Of a stretch of DNA of 64,000 nucleotides, positions 6,160 to 15,208 are shown piece by piece (the first letter of the stretch is position 1; each line of letters starts with the position of its first letter). This DNA comes from Halobacterium zhouii. GTDB taxonomy: Archaea > Halobacteriota > Halobacteria > Halobacteriales > Halobacteriaceae. The position numbers and the translations under genes are program-made. The notes under the pieces are model-generated. The model was not told the DNA's origin, searched no databases, and saw only the letters and a list, made by a program, of their open reading frames with translations. The stretch spans positions 310,001-374,000 of the forward strand of contig NZ_CP089593.1 in NCBI RefSeq assembly GCF_021249405.1, in the 5' to 3' direction.

Positions 6160-9100
6160 ATGACCGGAGAATCGATGACGGAGTCCCTCCGAGAGACGCT
6201 CGCTGTCTTCGATTCGAGGCGGCCACTGACCACCAGCGAGGTGACCGCCCACCTCGACGTGGGGAGACGCAGCACGTACGACAGGCTCAAGAAACTGGCC
6301 GACGGCGGGCACCTCGAGACCAAGGAAGTGGGTGCCCGCGGGCGCGTCTGGTGGCGGGCCCAGTCCGGGTCCGTCGACGGAATCGAAGATGGGTCGGCGG
6401 ACGTGAACGCCGTGGAGTCGGCGGACGAATTCGACGACGAGACGGTGGACGACGCGGCGGCCACCGAGGAACTGTTCGTCTCGCTGGTCGACGCCGTCGA
6501 GGAGTACGCCATCTTCCTGCTCGACACCGACGGGTGTGTCAGGACCTGGAACCCGGGTGCCGAGCGCATCAAGGGGTACGACCGAGAGGACATCGTCGGC
6601 CAGCACTTCTCGACGTTCTACACTGAGGAAGCCGTCGCGGCGGACGTGCCGGCGGAGAACCTCGCCCGCGCCGCAGAACAGGGGTCCGTCGAGGACACCG
6701 GGTGGCGCGTCCGGGACGACGGGTCGCGGTTCTGGGCGAACGTCACCATCACCGCCATCCGGGACGAGGATGGCAATCTCCAGGGGTACGCGAAGGTGAC
6801 GCGTGACATGAGCGACAGACGGCGGTTCGAGGAACGACTCCGCCGGCAGCGCGACACCCTCGAGTCAGAACTCGACGAGGTGTTCGAACGCATCGACGAC
6901 GCCTTCTTCGCCGTCGACGAACAGTGGCAGTTCACGTACGTGACGGACAAGATGGCGAAATTCGCCGGACGCTCCGCGGACGAACTGCTCGAAACCGACG
7001 TCGCGGACGTGCTTCCCGCGTTCGACGGCGGGCGGCCCCGGGCGGTCGCCGAGCGAGCCATCGAGACCCAGGAGTCCGCGGAACTGTCGTTCTTCTCGGC
7101 CCACCTCGACCGGCACCTCCACGTCGGCGTCTACCCCTCGGAGACCGGGCTCTCCGCGTACGTTCGCGACGTCACCGAACGGAAGGAACGCGAGCGCCAC
7201 CTCGAGCAGTACGAGACGGTCGCCCGGACCGCGTCGGACGTCATCGTCTCCATCGACACCGAGGGGACGATACAGATGGCCAACCCCGCCGTCGAGGACG
7301 TGTTCGGGTACGAACCGGACGACCTGGTGGGCGCGTCGATCAGGACGCTGCTGTCAGACGAGATGGCCGCCGACTACGACGCGAACCTGCGGCAGTACCT
7401 CGAGACCGGCGACCGCCAGGGGAACTGGGACAACCTCGAGGTCCAGGGAGAGCACGCGGACGGCAACGAGATACCGCTCGCGATCTCGTTCAACGACTAC
7501 GAGCACGACGGCGAGCGGTTCCTCACCGGTATCGTCCGGGACGTCTCCCAGCGGACGAAACGCGAACAGCAACTCAGGGCCCAGTTCCGCCAGCAGGAGG
7601 CCATCGCCGACCTCGGGCAACTGGCCCTGAACACCGACGACGTCGACGCGCTGATGGCCGAGGTGAGCGAGCGCGTCGCCGACGTGCTCGACAACGACTA
7701 CTGCAAGGTCCTCGACCTCCAGCCGGAGGCCGACGAACTCCTGCTCCGGCAGGGCGTCGGCTGGCAGGACGGCCTCGTCGGCGACGCGACCGTGTCGGCC
7801 AGCGAGGACTCCTCGCAGGCGGCCTACACGCTCGAACACGACGAACCGGTCGTGGTCACTGACCTCGAAACCGAGTACCGGTTCAGCGGGCCGTCCCTCC
7901 TGCGCAATCACGACGTTCGGAGCGGCATCAGCGTCGTCATCGGTTCGCACGAGGACCCGTGGGGGATTCTCGGGACCCACGACAGCGACCGCACGGAGTT
8001 CTCCACGCACGACGTGAACTTCGTTCAGTCGGTCGCGAACATCCTCACGACGGCCATCAACCGGCACAGCGACGAGCGCGAACTCCGACGGAAGCGCGAG
8101 CAACTCGAGGCGCTGAACACCCTCAACGTCGTCTTCCGCGACATCACGGACGCGGTCGTCGAACAGCCGACCCGGGAGGAGGTAGAACAGACCGTCTGTG
8201 ACCACCTCGCGGACACAGACTCCTACGAGTTCGCCTGGGTCGGGGCGGTCGACGTGGCGACCGGCACGGTGAATCCGCGCACGGAGGCGGGCGTGGAGAA
8301 CTACCTCGAGGGAACCACGATCACCATCGACCCCGAGGACACCCACAGCCAGGGGCCGACCGCGCGCGCCGTCCAGACGAGGGAGATGCAGGTCGTCGAA
8401 GACGCGCTCACGGACGAGTCCTACGAGGCGTGGCGCGAGAAAGCCCGGGAGCACAGGTTCGTCGCGTCGGCGGCCATCCCGGTCGTCCACGAGAGCACCA
8501 TCTACGGCGTGTTGAACGTCTACTCCGACCGCCCCGAAGCGTTCACGGGACGGGAGAGAGCCGTCCTCCAGCAACTCGGGGAGGTCGTCGGGCACGCCAT
8601 CGCCGCGGTGGAGCGAAAGCGCGCGCTGATGAGCGACGAGGTCGTCGAACTCGACTTCGCCATCCCGGGCGTGTTCGACGAACTGGACGTCGACGTCCCT
8701 GCCGATTGTCGGCTGGAGATTACGAAGACGGTCCCGACGGGAGCGGACTCGTTCCTCGCCCACGGCACGGCGAACGCCGCCGGCGTCGAACTCGTGGACG
8801 CCCTGACGGAGACGCTCCCGAACTGGAACGGGTTGTTGCGCCGCGAAGAGACGGACGACGGCGTCCGGTTCCAGGTGCGCATCTCCGAATCGACGATCCT
8901 CTCGATGGTCGCATCCCAGGGCGGCCGCGTCGAACGCGCGGTCTTCGAGGGCGACAAACTCGACCTGCGACTCCACCTCAGACCCAGGACTGCGGTCCGG
9001 CAGGTCATCGACACCGTCCAGTCGGAGTATCCGACTGCGGAGATGCTGTCCCGCCGGCAGGTCACCAGGGACGACGACCCGACTGTCGGGTCCCACCGGG

Positions 9101-9300
9101 ACCTCGAGGGGGGACTCACGGAGCGACAGGTCGCGGCGTTGAGGGCGGCCTACGGCGGCGGGTTCTTCGAGTGGCCGCGCACCCACTCCGGGGAGGAGAT
9201 AGCCGACTCGATGGGCGTCGCGCCGCCGACGTTCCACCAGCACCTCCGGAAGGCCGAACAGAAGGTGCTCGACGCGGTGCTGGAGGAGACAATCGACTGA
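6160..9300 (+). CDS. Bacterio-opsin-activator (Bat) type PAS/GAF sensor regulator with HTH_10
   Basis: 1046 aa. Order: N-terminal winged helix (about 5-65, LTTSEVTAHLDVGRRSTYDR then a RVWWR wing); PAS1 (about 103-215, FLLDTDGCVRTWNPGAERI...YAKVTRDMSD); PAS2 (about 232-340); PAS3 (about 352-465, VIVSIDTEGTIQMANPAVED); GAF1 (about 478-625); GAF2 (about 645-810); the Bat-specific domain (about 820-980); and an HTH_10 DNA-binding domain (about 985-1040, LTERQVAALRAAYGGGFFEW...MGVAPPTFHQHLRKAEQ). Such proteins are single-component regulators sensing redox, light or small molecules. DNA-binding domains at both ends is the usual Bat layout. ATG 6175 is an alternative start. The ligand cannot be read from sequence; the gene is not next to bop, so opsin control should not be assumed. 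Confidence 0.9.
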   Translation: MTGESMTESLRETLAVFDSRRPLTTSEVTAHLDVGRRSTYDRLKKLADGGHLETKEVGARGRVWWRAQSGSVDGIEDGSADVNAVESADEFDDETVDDAAATEELFVSLVDAVEEYAIFLLDTDGCVRTWNPGAERIKGYDREDIVGQHFSTFYTEEAVAADVPAENLARAAEQGSVEDTGWRVRDDGSRFWANVTITAIRDEDGNLQGYAKVTRDMSDRRRFEERLRRQRDTLESELDEVFERIDDAFFAVDEQWQFTYVTDKMAKFAGRSADELLETDVADVLPAFDGGRPRAVAERAIETQESAELSFFSAHLDRHLHVGVYPSETGLSAYVRDVTERKERERHLEQYETVARTASDVIVSIDTEGTIQMANPAVEDVFGYEPDDLVGASIRTLLSDEMAADYDANLRQYLETGDRQGNWDNLEVQGEHADGNEIPLAISFNDYEHDGERFLTGIVRDVSQRTKREQQLRAQFRQQEAIADLGQLALNTDDVDALMAEVSERVADVLDNDYCKVLDLQPEADELLLRQGVGWQDGLVGDATVSASEDSSQAAYTLEHDEPVVVTDLETEYRFSGPSLLRNHDVRSGISVVIGSHEDPWGILGTHDSDRTEFSTHDVNFVQSVANILTTAINRHSDERELRRKREQLEALNTLNVVFRDITDAVVEQPTREEVEQTVCDHLADTDSYEFAWVGAVDVATGTVNPRTEAGVENYLEGTTITIDPEDTHSQGPTARAVQTREMQVVEDALTDESYEAWREKAREHRFVASAAIPVVHESTIYGVLNVYSDRPEAFTGRERAVLQQLGEVVGHAIAAVERKRALMSDEVVELDFAIPGVFDELDVDVPADCRLEITKTVPTGADSFLAHGTANAAGVELVDALTETLPNWNGLLRREETDDGVRFQVRISESTILSMVASQGGRVERAVFEGDKLDLRLHLRPRTAVRQVIDTVQSEYPTAEMLSRRQVTRDDDPTVGSHRDLEGGLTERQVAALRAAYGGGFFEWPRTHSGEEIADSMGVAPPTFHQHLRKAEQKVLDAVLEETID

Positions 9301-9394
9301 CCGTCCGTGGTTCGTCGCCACGGTCCGCGGCCAGGCGGATCCTCGACCGGGGACGGCAAGGATACTCTTTACGGAGGCCGCCATAGTGCGTCGC

Positions 9395-10798
9395 GTGACA
9401 GTGTTCGACCTCGTCGTGCTGGGTGGTGGCACCGGGAACATCGTCGCGTCGGCGGCGGCGGACGCAGGACTCGACGTCGCCATCGTCGAGCGCGGCCGAC
9501 TCGGCGGCACCTGCCTCAACCGGGGCTGTAACCCCTCGAAGAAACTCATCCACCGGGCGGACGTCGTCGAGACAGTCCGGAACGCCTCGGCGTACGGCAT
9601 CGACGCGACGCTGGACGACGTTCCGTTCGCGGACGTCGTCGCGGAGGTGAACGCGACCGTCGCCGAGGAAGCCGAGTCGAAAGCAGAGCGCGCCCGCGAA
9701 CACGACGGCGTGACCTTCTATCAGGCGGCGGGACGGTTCGTCGACGAGCGGACCGTCGAGGTGAGAACCGGAGGCGAGTGGGGAGACGACAGTAACGAGA
9801 CGATCACAGGCGACGACGTCGTGCTCGCCGGCGGGTCACGACCGCTGATTCCGGATTCCATCGACGGCGCAGACGAAGCGTCGTTCCTCACGAGCGACGA
9901 GGCGCTCCGACTGGACGAACTCCCCGACCGCCTCGTCGTCGTCGGCGGGGGGTACATCGCCGTCGAGATGGGGCACTTTTTCGGGCAGATGGGCGCAACC
10001 GTCGTCATCGTCGGCCACGGTGACGTACTCGCCGACCGAGAGGACCACGACGTCGCGGAGCGACTCACCGAGGCCTACCGTCGGAAGCACGAACTCCACC
10101 TCGGCCACGAGGTGACCGCGCTCGCTGACGACGACGGCGAGACGGTCGTGACCGCCGAATCCGAGGATGGCGACGAACTCGAGGTGCGCGGCGACGAGGT
10201 GCTGGTGGCGACGGGCCGGCGACCGAACTCGGACCTGTGGAACGTCGAGGCCGCCGGACTGGAGACGAACGAGAAGGGGTTCGTGGCGACCGACGAGTGC
10301 CTGGAGACGTCCGTGGACGGCGTGTGGGCCATCGGCGACATCGCGGACAACTTCATGTTCAAGCACTCCGGCGACAAGGAGGCCGAGTACGTCGTCGAGA
10401 ACGTCGTGCGCGACGCCCGGACACCCGTCGAGTTCCCCGGGATGGCTCACGCCGTCTTCGGGTCGCCACAGATCGGGAGTCTCGGGAAGACCGAGTCCGA
10501 CCTCGGGGACCGTGCGTACGACGTCGGCGAGTTCGAGTACGACGAGACCGCCCTCGGGTCGGCGCTGGCGAGCGACGCGGGGTACGCGAAGGCGCTCGTC
10601 GCACCGGACGACGAAGTCCTCGGTTTCCACGTCGTCGGGCCGCACGCCTCGATGCTCGTTCACGAGGTGAGCACCGCGGTTGCGGCCGGCGGGGACGCCG
10701 AGCGAATCGCGGAGACCATTCACGTCCATCCGGCGCTCTCGGAGGTCGTCCAGGGCGCGTTCCGCGACGCGCGAGACGTGGCGCCCTCGGGGTTCTGA
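9395..10798 (+). CDS. FAD-dependent pyridine nucleotide-disulfide reductase (dihydrolipoamide dehydrogenase-like)
   Basis: 467 aa from the GTG at 9395 (an in-frame GTG at 9386 is the alternative; a weak AT box, CTCTTTACGG, near 9365 suits 9395). Class I flavin disulfide reductase: FAD Rossmann motif VVLGGGTGNIVASAAADAG, redox-active pair GGTCLNRGCNPSK, NAD(P) motif VVVGGGYIAVEMGHFFGQMG, second FAD motif VWAIGDIAD, and C-terminal dimerisation domain with the catalytic His-Glu in HVHPALSEVVQ. The family includes dihydrolipoyl dehydrogenase, mycothione and mercuric reductases, and the haloarchaeal bis-gamma-glutamylcystine reductase. No 2-oxoacid dehydrogenase genes lie beside it, so a thiol-redox role is as likely as a lipoamide role. 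Confidence 0.85.
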   Translation: MTVFDLVVLGGGTGNIVASAAADAGLDVAIVERGRLGGTCLNRGCNPSKKLIHRADVVETVRNASAYGIDATLDDVPFADVVAEVNATVAEEAESKAERAREHDGVTFYQAAGRFVDERTVEVRTGGEWGDDSNETITGDDVVLAGGSRPLIPDSIDGADEASFLTSDEALRLDELPDRLVVVGGGYIAVEMGHFFGQMGATVVIVGHGDVLADREDHDVAERLTEAYRRKHELHLGHEVTALADDDGETVVTAESEDGDELEVRGDEVLVATGRRPNSDLWNVEAAGLETNEKGFVATDECLETSVDGVWAIGDIADNFMFKHSGDKEAEYVVENVVRDARTPVEFPGMAHAVFGSPQIGSLGKTESDLGDRAYDVGEFEYDETALGSALASDAGYAKALVAPDDEVLGFHVVGPHASMLVHEVSTAVAAGGDAERIAETIHVHPALSEVVQGAFRDARDVAPSGF

Positions 10799-10950
10799 GA
10801 CGGACTGTCCCGCGTTCGGGAGTGCTGGAATGGGCACCCAGAGTTCCCGGACGCTGAGTGGTTCTCGAAGTTTCGGAACAACGCCGTCGCCGCCGGCGAT
10901 GTCTGCGGGAATCCAGTAACGATACATCCCCACGCCCTGTACCGCCGACA

Positions 10951-11727
10951 ATGACACGGGTCGCACTCACGGGTGCCGGCGGCAACGTCGGTCGAGAACT
11001 CCTCGACGCGTTCGGCGACGGACACGCTGTCGTTCCGTTCACGCACTCTGAGCACGAAGATCTGGACAGCGAACTACTCGACGTCACCGACCCCGACGCG
11101 GTCGCCGACGCCCTCGACGGGTTCGACGTCGTCGTCCACCTCGCGGGGGCGTCGTCTCCGGAGACCGACTGGGACACCGTCGTCGACGTGAATTTCCACG
11201 GGACCAAACACGTCCTCGACGCGGCCGTCGAGAACGGCGTCGAGCGGGTGGTGTTCGCGAGTTCGAACCACGCCGTCGGCATGTACAACACCGCGGACCC
11301 CGCCGAACCCGAGCAGATGGTACTCGAGAACGCCCGGACCGTCGGCGCCGACGCGTCACCCCGCCCGGACACCTACTACGGCGTGAGCAAGGCGGCCTGT
11401 GAGGCGTTGACCAACTTCTACGCCGACCGTCACGGCCTCGAGGTCGTGAACCTCCGCATCGGCTGGTACCTCGACGAAGACGACCTCCGGGAGCACACGG
11501 GGGAGGCCGTCGAGCGCGTCGAGGACCGGTTCGCGCGAGCGATGTGGCTGAGCCCCCACGACTGCCGGGACGTCCACCGGAAGGCCGCGCTCGCGGACCT
11601 CTCGGAGAGCCCGGTGACGCTGAACGCCGTCTCGCGGAACGACGAGCGAACATACACGCTCACGGAGACGATGCGCGTACTCGGGTACACGCCCCGGGAC
11701 AACGCCGCCGAGACGCTCGCGGAGTGA
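10951..11727 (+). CDS. NAD-dependent epimerase/dehydrogenase of the uronate dehydrogenase/Azf type
   Basis: 258 aa. Extended SDR: N-terminal NAD motif LTGAGGNVGRELLDAF, acidic DVTDPDAV loop, VVHLAGASSPETDW, active-site region FASSNHAVGMY, and catalytic Tyr-Lys in YYGVSKAACEAL. SSNHAVG, YGVSKA and VVNLRIGWYL recall uronate dehydrogenases and the haloarchaeal NAD-dependent glucose-6-phosphate dehydrogenase Azf. Likely oxidation of a sugar or sugar phosphate, but the exact substrate is not determinable. The ATG at 10951 starts 6 residues before the nucleotide-binding glycines. The 152 bp upstream hold no gene that I recognise. Convergent with the CDF transporter gene, 6 bp apart. Confidence 0.8.
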   Translation: MTRVALTGAGGNVGRELLDAFGDGHAVVPFTHSEHEDLDSELLDVTDPDAVADALDGFDVVVHLAGASSPETDWDTVVDVNFHGTKHVLDAAVENGVERVVFASSNHAVGMYNTADPAEPEQMVLENARTVGADASPRPDTYYGVSKAACEALTNFYADRHGLEVVNLRIGWYLDEDDLREHTGEAVERVEDRFARAMWLSPHDCRDVHRKAALADLSESPVTLNAVSRNDERTYTLTETMRVLGYTPRDNAAETLAE

Positions 11728-11733
11728 GTCGAG

Positions 11734-12735
11734 TCACTTCCGCGTGGCGGACTCGTTGCCTGCGTCGTCCCCCGATTCGACTCCGCTATCGTTGTCCTCC
11801 GATTCGACCCCGCTATCGCCGTCCTCCGCTGTCCACCTATCGCCGTCGCCCGCCCTGGTCTCCCACTCGCCGAGCTCTCGCGGGTCGATGTGCACGAACA
11901 CGTCGTCGATCTCGGGAATCGAGCGCAGGTTCTCGACGACGGCCGTCTCGATGTCGTGGGCGTCGTGGAGCGTCATGTCGCCCTCCACTTCGATGTGGAG
12001 GCTGACGTCGACCTCCGGGCCGACGTAGTGGGCGACGACGTCGTGCGCCCCGTTGACTTCGGGGTGGTCGAGCGCGCGGGAGAGTATCTCCTCGCGGAGG
12101 TCCTCGTCCGGAGCCGCACCGACGAGGTAGTTCACGTTGTCCTGGATGATCTCGTAGCCCGTGTAGAGGATGCCGGCGGCGACGACGAACGCGGCCAGCG
12201 GGTCGAGCACGGGGTAGCCGATGGCGGATCCGAGGACGCCGACGAGCGCCGCGCTCGCTGTGAGGATGTCGTTTCGATTGTCGAGCGCGGTGGCGCGAGT
12301 CGCGGGCGAGCGGTGGTCCTCGGCGACGCCCAGACAGTAGCGGTAGAGCACGTACTTGCCGATGGCGGTGCCGACGAGCACGACGACAGCCACGAGGCTG
12401 GTCGAGCGGCCGTACGAGCCGTCGAGAACCGCGTTCGTGGCGGTCCAGAGCACGCCGGCGCCAGCGGCGAGCACGCCCACTGCGACGACGAGCGAGACGA
12501 ACGGTTCGATGCGCTCGTGGCCGTGCGGGTGCTCGAAGTCCGGCGGCTGGGTGGTCAAGTAGAGGCCGCCGAGCACGACCAGCGAGTACGCGACGTCCGC
12601 GATGCTGTTGACGGCTTCAGAGCCGACCGCGAGACTGCCAGTGAGCCACCACGCGACGCCCTTCGCCGCCACGAGCAGGAGGTTCGCGGCGAGCACCACG
12701 ACGCCGACCCGCCGAACGGCGCGCTTGCGGTCCAT
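11734..12735 (-). CDS. Cation diffusion facilitator (CDF) family transporter
   Basis: 333 aa. About six membrane segments in residues 1-205, then the cytosolic CDF C-terminal domain (about 210-290; HDVVAHYVGPEVDVSLHIEV, HDAHDIETAVVENL). Exports divalent metals such as Zn, Fe, Mn or Co against protons. In the fifth helix the metal site DxxxD is present (ALDNRNDILTASA); the second-helix site reads NSIAD, with Asn in place of the first acidic/His residue, so metal choice cannot be inferred. After residue 295 comes an acidic tail with two copies of DSGVES made by a 27-bp DNA repeat. The GTCTCCTTTT segment just upstream is not a clear promoter. Confidence 0.88.
   Translation of the reverse strand: MDRKRAVRRVGVVVLAANLLLVAAKGVAWWLTGSLAVGSEAVNSIADVAYSLVVLGGLYLTTQPPDFEHPHGHERIEPFVSLVVAVGVLAAGAGVLWTATNAVLDGSYGRSTSLVAVVVLVGTAIGKYVLYRYCLGVAEDHRSPATRATALDNRNDILTASAALVGVLGSAIGYPVLDPLAAFVVAAGILYTGYEIIQDNVNYLVGAAPDEDLREEILSRALDHPEVNGAHDVVAHYVGPEVDVSLHIEVEGDMTLHDAHDIETAVVENLRSIPEIDDVFVHIDPRELGEWETRAGDGDRWTAEDGDSGVESEDNDSGVESGDDAGNESATRK
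11773..11826. repeat. 27-bp tandem duplication inside the CDF gene tail
   Basis: Copies at 11773-11799 and 11800-11826 differ at a few positions; a third, decayed copy follows from 11827. Being a multiple of three, it adds nine residues in frame per copy to the acidic C-terminus. Confidence 0.8.
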
Positions 12736-12810
12736 TCTACGTCTCCTTTTCGCGCCCCGATGTTCGGTTTTTCGATTCAGTCGAAACCTGGTGGCGGCCG
12801 CGGGCTACGA

Positions 12811-13266
12811 CTAACCGTCGGTTCCGAGTCCGACCTTGGCGACGATTCCCGGGTCGTACGGTGCCACCGTCACGACGACGTTCCTGGCCTCGATGGAGTT
12901 CGACGCGCCGACGACAATCATTCTGACGTTCGACCCCATCCCCTCGATGAAATGCTCGTGGTCGACCGTCGCCTCGACGACGAACGTCTGCTCGCCGGTC
13001 AACACCTGGTCCCACTTCTGGGGTTCGTCGGGGGCGCTTTCGACGGTCTCCTCGAAGACGGGTTCGCCGCCGCTGTGAAGGGTCGCGGAGATGGTGACCG
13101 ACTGTGTCTGTTCGGTTTCGTTCTCGAGGCGGACGCCGTACGAGTCGGTCCCCGCGTCGGGGTCCTTGCTCCCGTTCCCCGAGAGCGCGGTACAGCCAGC
13201 GAGTGCGGTTGCTGTGAGCACGCCGCCAGTCCGGAGGACGCGTCGTCGCGTCGATTGGAGGGACAT
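12811..13266 (-). CDS. Haloarchaeal Tat-exported lipoprotein, function unknown
   Basis: 151 aa from the ATG at 13266. The N-terminus carries a twin-arginine signal (TRRRVLRTGGVLTATALAGC) ending in the lipobox LAGC, so it is probably exported folded by Tat and lipid-anchored. The rest (about 40-150) is a beta-rich domain, with SYGVRLENETEQTQSVTISA and GEPVFEETVES resembling single Ig-like domains found in haloarchaeal lipoproteins. No catalytic motif is seen. It sits between the CDF transporter and HIT genes, all on the minus strand but separated by small gaps, so an operon is uncertain. Confidence 0.75.
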   Translation of the reverse strand: MSLQSTRRRVLRTGGVLTATALAGCTALSGNGSKDPDAGTDSYGVRLENETEQTQSVTISATLHSGGEPVFEETVESAPDEPQKWDQVLTGEQTFVVEATVDHEHFIEGMGSNVRMIVVGASNSIEARNVVVTVAPYDPGIVAKVGLGTDG

Positions 13267-13307
13267 GCGCGTCGCAATGACACATACGCAGAAGTAGGGT
13301 TTCCCGA

Positions 13308-13850
13308 CTACTCGAACGCGAGTCGGACCGCACCGCCGTCCGTCTCGGCGGCAGCGGGGTGGTCGCAAAACGCCTCGTGGAGGCGGTCGTAGGAGTCCTC
13401 TAGAGCTTCTACGATGACCTTCGTGTCGCCGATGACGGGCATGAAGTTCGTGTCACCGTCCCAGCGCGGCACCACGTGCGTGTGGAGGTGGTCGTCGATG
13501 CTCCCACCCGCGGCGCTCCCGCCGAGATTCAACCCGGCGTTGAAGCCGTCCGGGCCGAAGGCCGCCTCGATGGCGTCGAACGTCGCCTGCTTCAGGCGCG
13601 CGTGGTCGAGGAGCACGTCGGCAGCGAGGTCCGTGTAGTCGCCCGTGTGCACGTTCGGAATCACCATGCAGTGGCCCGGGCTGTACGGATAGTTGTTGAG
13701 CATCACGGTGGCGCGCTCGGAGCGCGCGACGACGAGATGCTCGCGGGCGTCCGGCCGCTCCGGGTACTCGCAGAACACGCAGTCCACGTCCTCGTTTTTC
13801 TCCTCGCGCTCGACCCAGTCGATTCGCCACGGCGCGAACACCTGGTCCAT
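13308..13850 (-). CDS. HIT-family nucleotide hydrolase/phosphorylase
   Basis: 180 aa from the ATG at 13850. Histidine-triad protein: N-terminal VFAPWRIDWV, a CVFCEYP metal-binding knuckle, MLNNYPYSPGHCMVIPNVH, and the catalytic triad in DDHLHTHVVPRW (HxHxH). The WRIDWV start and CxxC resemble the Ap4A phosphorylase/FHIT-like branch rather than plain HINT. Cytosolic hydrolysis of nucleoside phosphates or diadenosine polyphosphates is the family expectation. In-frame codons further upstream give an unlikely low-similarity extension, so the inner ATG was chosen. Confidence 0.85.
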   Translation of the reverse strand: MDQVFAPWRIDWVEREEKNEDVDCVFCEYPERPDAREHLVVARSERATVMLNNYPYSPGHCMVIPNVHTGDYTDLAADVLLDHARLKQATFDAIEAAFGPDGFNAGLNLGGSAAGGSIDDHLHTHVVPRWDGDTNFMPVIGDTKVIVEALEDSYDRLHEAFCDHPAAAETDGGAVRLAFE

Positions 13851-13959
13851 GCCGCGGGATTGACGGCCCACGCCAGTAGTGTTTCGGGGATTTGTCCCCA
13901 CCACCCGGTGGTTCCCGGAACCCTCCGGTGACATGGCACGAAACCGAAATCAAGAGCCG

Positions 13960-13968
13960 CTTATTTAC
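13960..13968 (+). promoter_or_regulatory. AT box of the zinc-ribbon gene
   Basis: CTTATTTAC, predicting transcription start near 13988, a short leader before the ATG at 14005. Confidence 0.45.
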
Positions 13969-14004
13969 GTCGCGAACGACTCGTACTCGACGAGGGTGGT
14001 TCCG

Positions 14005-14205
14005 ATGGAGAGTAAAGCATCTCGATCTGACGGTATGACGGAACAGTGTACGAACTGTGGGCGAGAGACGTCTCACGAAGTCTCCGTCGAACTTCGTACC
14101 GAGAGTTCCAGTGAGGAGAACGCCGAGTTCTCCCGCGAGCCGTATCGAGTAACGTCGTGTCTCGTGTGCGGTGAGGAGACGAGCCAGCGCATGAACAACG
14201 CGTAG
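14005..14205 (+). CDS. Small zinc-ribbon protein
   Basis: 66 aa from ATG 14005 (an inner ATG at 14035 gives 56 aa and starts nearer the first cysteine). Two CxxC knuckles, CTNCGRE and CLVCGEE, separated by an acidic stretch that includes EFSREPYRVT, suggest one four-cysteine zinc site. Such small two-knuckle proteins are abundant in haloarchaea and mostly uncharacterised. A T-tract (TATTTTTT, about 14230-14237) lies 25 nt after the stop. Confidence 0.75.
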   Translation: MESKASRSDGMTEQCTNCGRETSHEVSVELRTESSSEENAEFSREPYRVTSCLVCGEETSQRMNNA

Positions 14206-14227
14206 ACGTCGTCGCCGGAGCCGTTCC

Positions 14228-14238
14228 TCATATTTTTT
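14228..14238 (+). terminator. T-tract behind the zinc-ribbon gene
   Basis: CATATTTTTTG, an isolated T-run about 25 nt after the stop codon in GC-rich DNA, a form archaeal RNA polymerase can terminate at without a hairpin. Confidence 0.45.
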
Positions 14239-14280
14239 GCCGGGCGACGAAGCCGCGTCGACAGCCCTCGCGACGACCAG

Positions 14281-15168
14281 TTACGTCAGAATCTCGCAGC
14301 CGTCCTCGGTGACGACGAGCGTGTGCTCGTCCTGGCTCACGAGCGCGCCGTCGTCCTCCTTCAACACGGGGTACGACCGCACGACGTCCGCCATCTCGAG
14401 GCGGCGCAGGCTCATCTCGGCGCGCGAGTCGTCCAGCCAGCGCGCCGCGAACGGCAGGCCGTCGAACGCCTCGAGGTCCTCGAGCAACTGGCGGGCGCGC
14501 CGGTCGCGCACGTTCCCGGTGCCTACGACCTCGTAGATCTCTGTCGCAGAGCCCTCCGTGACCTTCCCCGTGCCGTCCGTGGCGAACGGCTCGATTGCGA
14601 GCACGTCGCCCGCCTGGAGTTCCGTGCCCGAGTCGACGGCCCGGTTCGGGACGTTTGGCGGCGTGTGCGCGTCGTACACGTCGAGGCCGTGGCCGGTGAG
14701 GTTCACAACGGGGTTGTAGCCGTACGCCTCGATGACGTCCCCGACTTCCGCGCCGACCTCGCCCGTGTGGACGCCCGGTTCGACCGCGTCGACGGCGGCC
14801 TCGAGGGCTTCCTCGGCGGCCTCCACGAGTTCCGGGTTGCCCGAGAGGTCGACCGTCGTCGCGGCGTCCGCGATGTGGCCGTCGACGTGCACGCCGACGT
14901 CCAGGCACACCATCTCCTCGCCGAACTCGGTGTCGTCGTCCCTGCCGGGCGCGGCGTGGCTCGCCTCCTCGTCGACGCTGATGTTCACCGGGAACGCGGG
15001 CTCCCCGCCGAGTTCGCGGATGCGCTCCTCTGCGAACTCCGCGACCTCGAGTTGCGTGACGCCGACCTCCACGCGGTCGGCGGCCTCGCTCAACACGTCC
15101 TGCAGGATCTCCCCGGCCTCGACGTACTGCTCGTACGCCTCGGAGCCGGGTTCGACGCTGTCTGCCAT
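14281..15168 (-). CDS. map: Methionine aminopeptidase, type II
   Basis: 295 aa. Removes the initiator methionine from nascent proteins. Pita-bread fold with the five metal ligands visible: two Asp in VCLDVGVHVDGHIADAATTV, His in NLTGHGLDVYDAH, Glu in LAIEPFATDG and Glu in VSQDEHTLVV. The helical insert between the last His and Glu ligands (about residues 200-265) marks type II, the archaeal/eukaryotic class. ATG 15168 gives an N-terminus of normal length (MADSVEPGSEAYEQYVEAG). The neighbouring minus-strand membrane protein gene starts 40 bp upstream of it, so the two may be co-transcribed. Confidence 0.93.
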   Translation of the reverse strand: MADSVEPGSEAYEQYVEAGEILQDVLSEAADRVEVGVTQLEVAEFAEERIRELGGEPAFPVNISVDEEASHAAPGRDDDTEFGEEMVCLDVGVHVDGHIADAATTVDLSGNPELVEAAEEALEAAVDAVEPGVHTGEVGAEVGDVIEAYGYNPVVNLTGHGLDVYDAHTPPNVPNRAVDSGTELQAGDVLAIEPFATDGTGKVTEGSATEIYEVVGTGNVRDRRARQLLEDLEAFDGLPFAARWLDDSRAEMSLRRLEMADVVRSYPVLKEDDGALVSQDEHTLVVTEDGCEILT

Positions 15169-15208
15169 GCCCGTCCCTTCACCCGAACAGGGGAAAGAGG
15201 TTGCGGGA

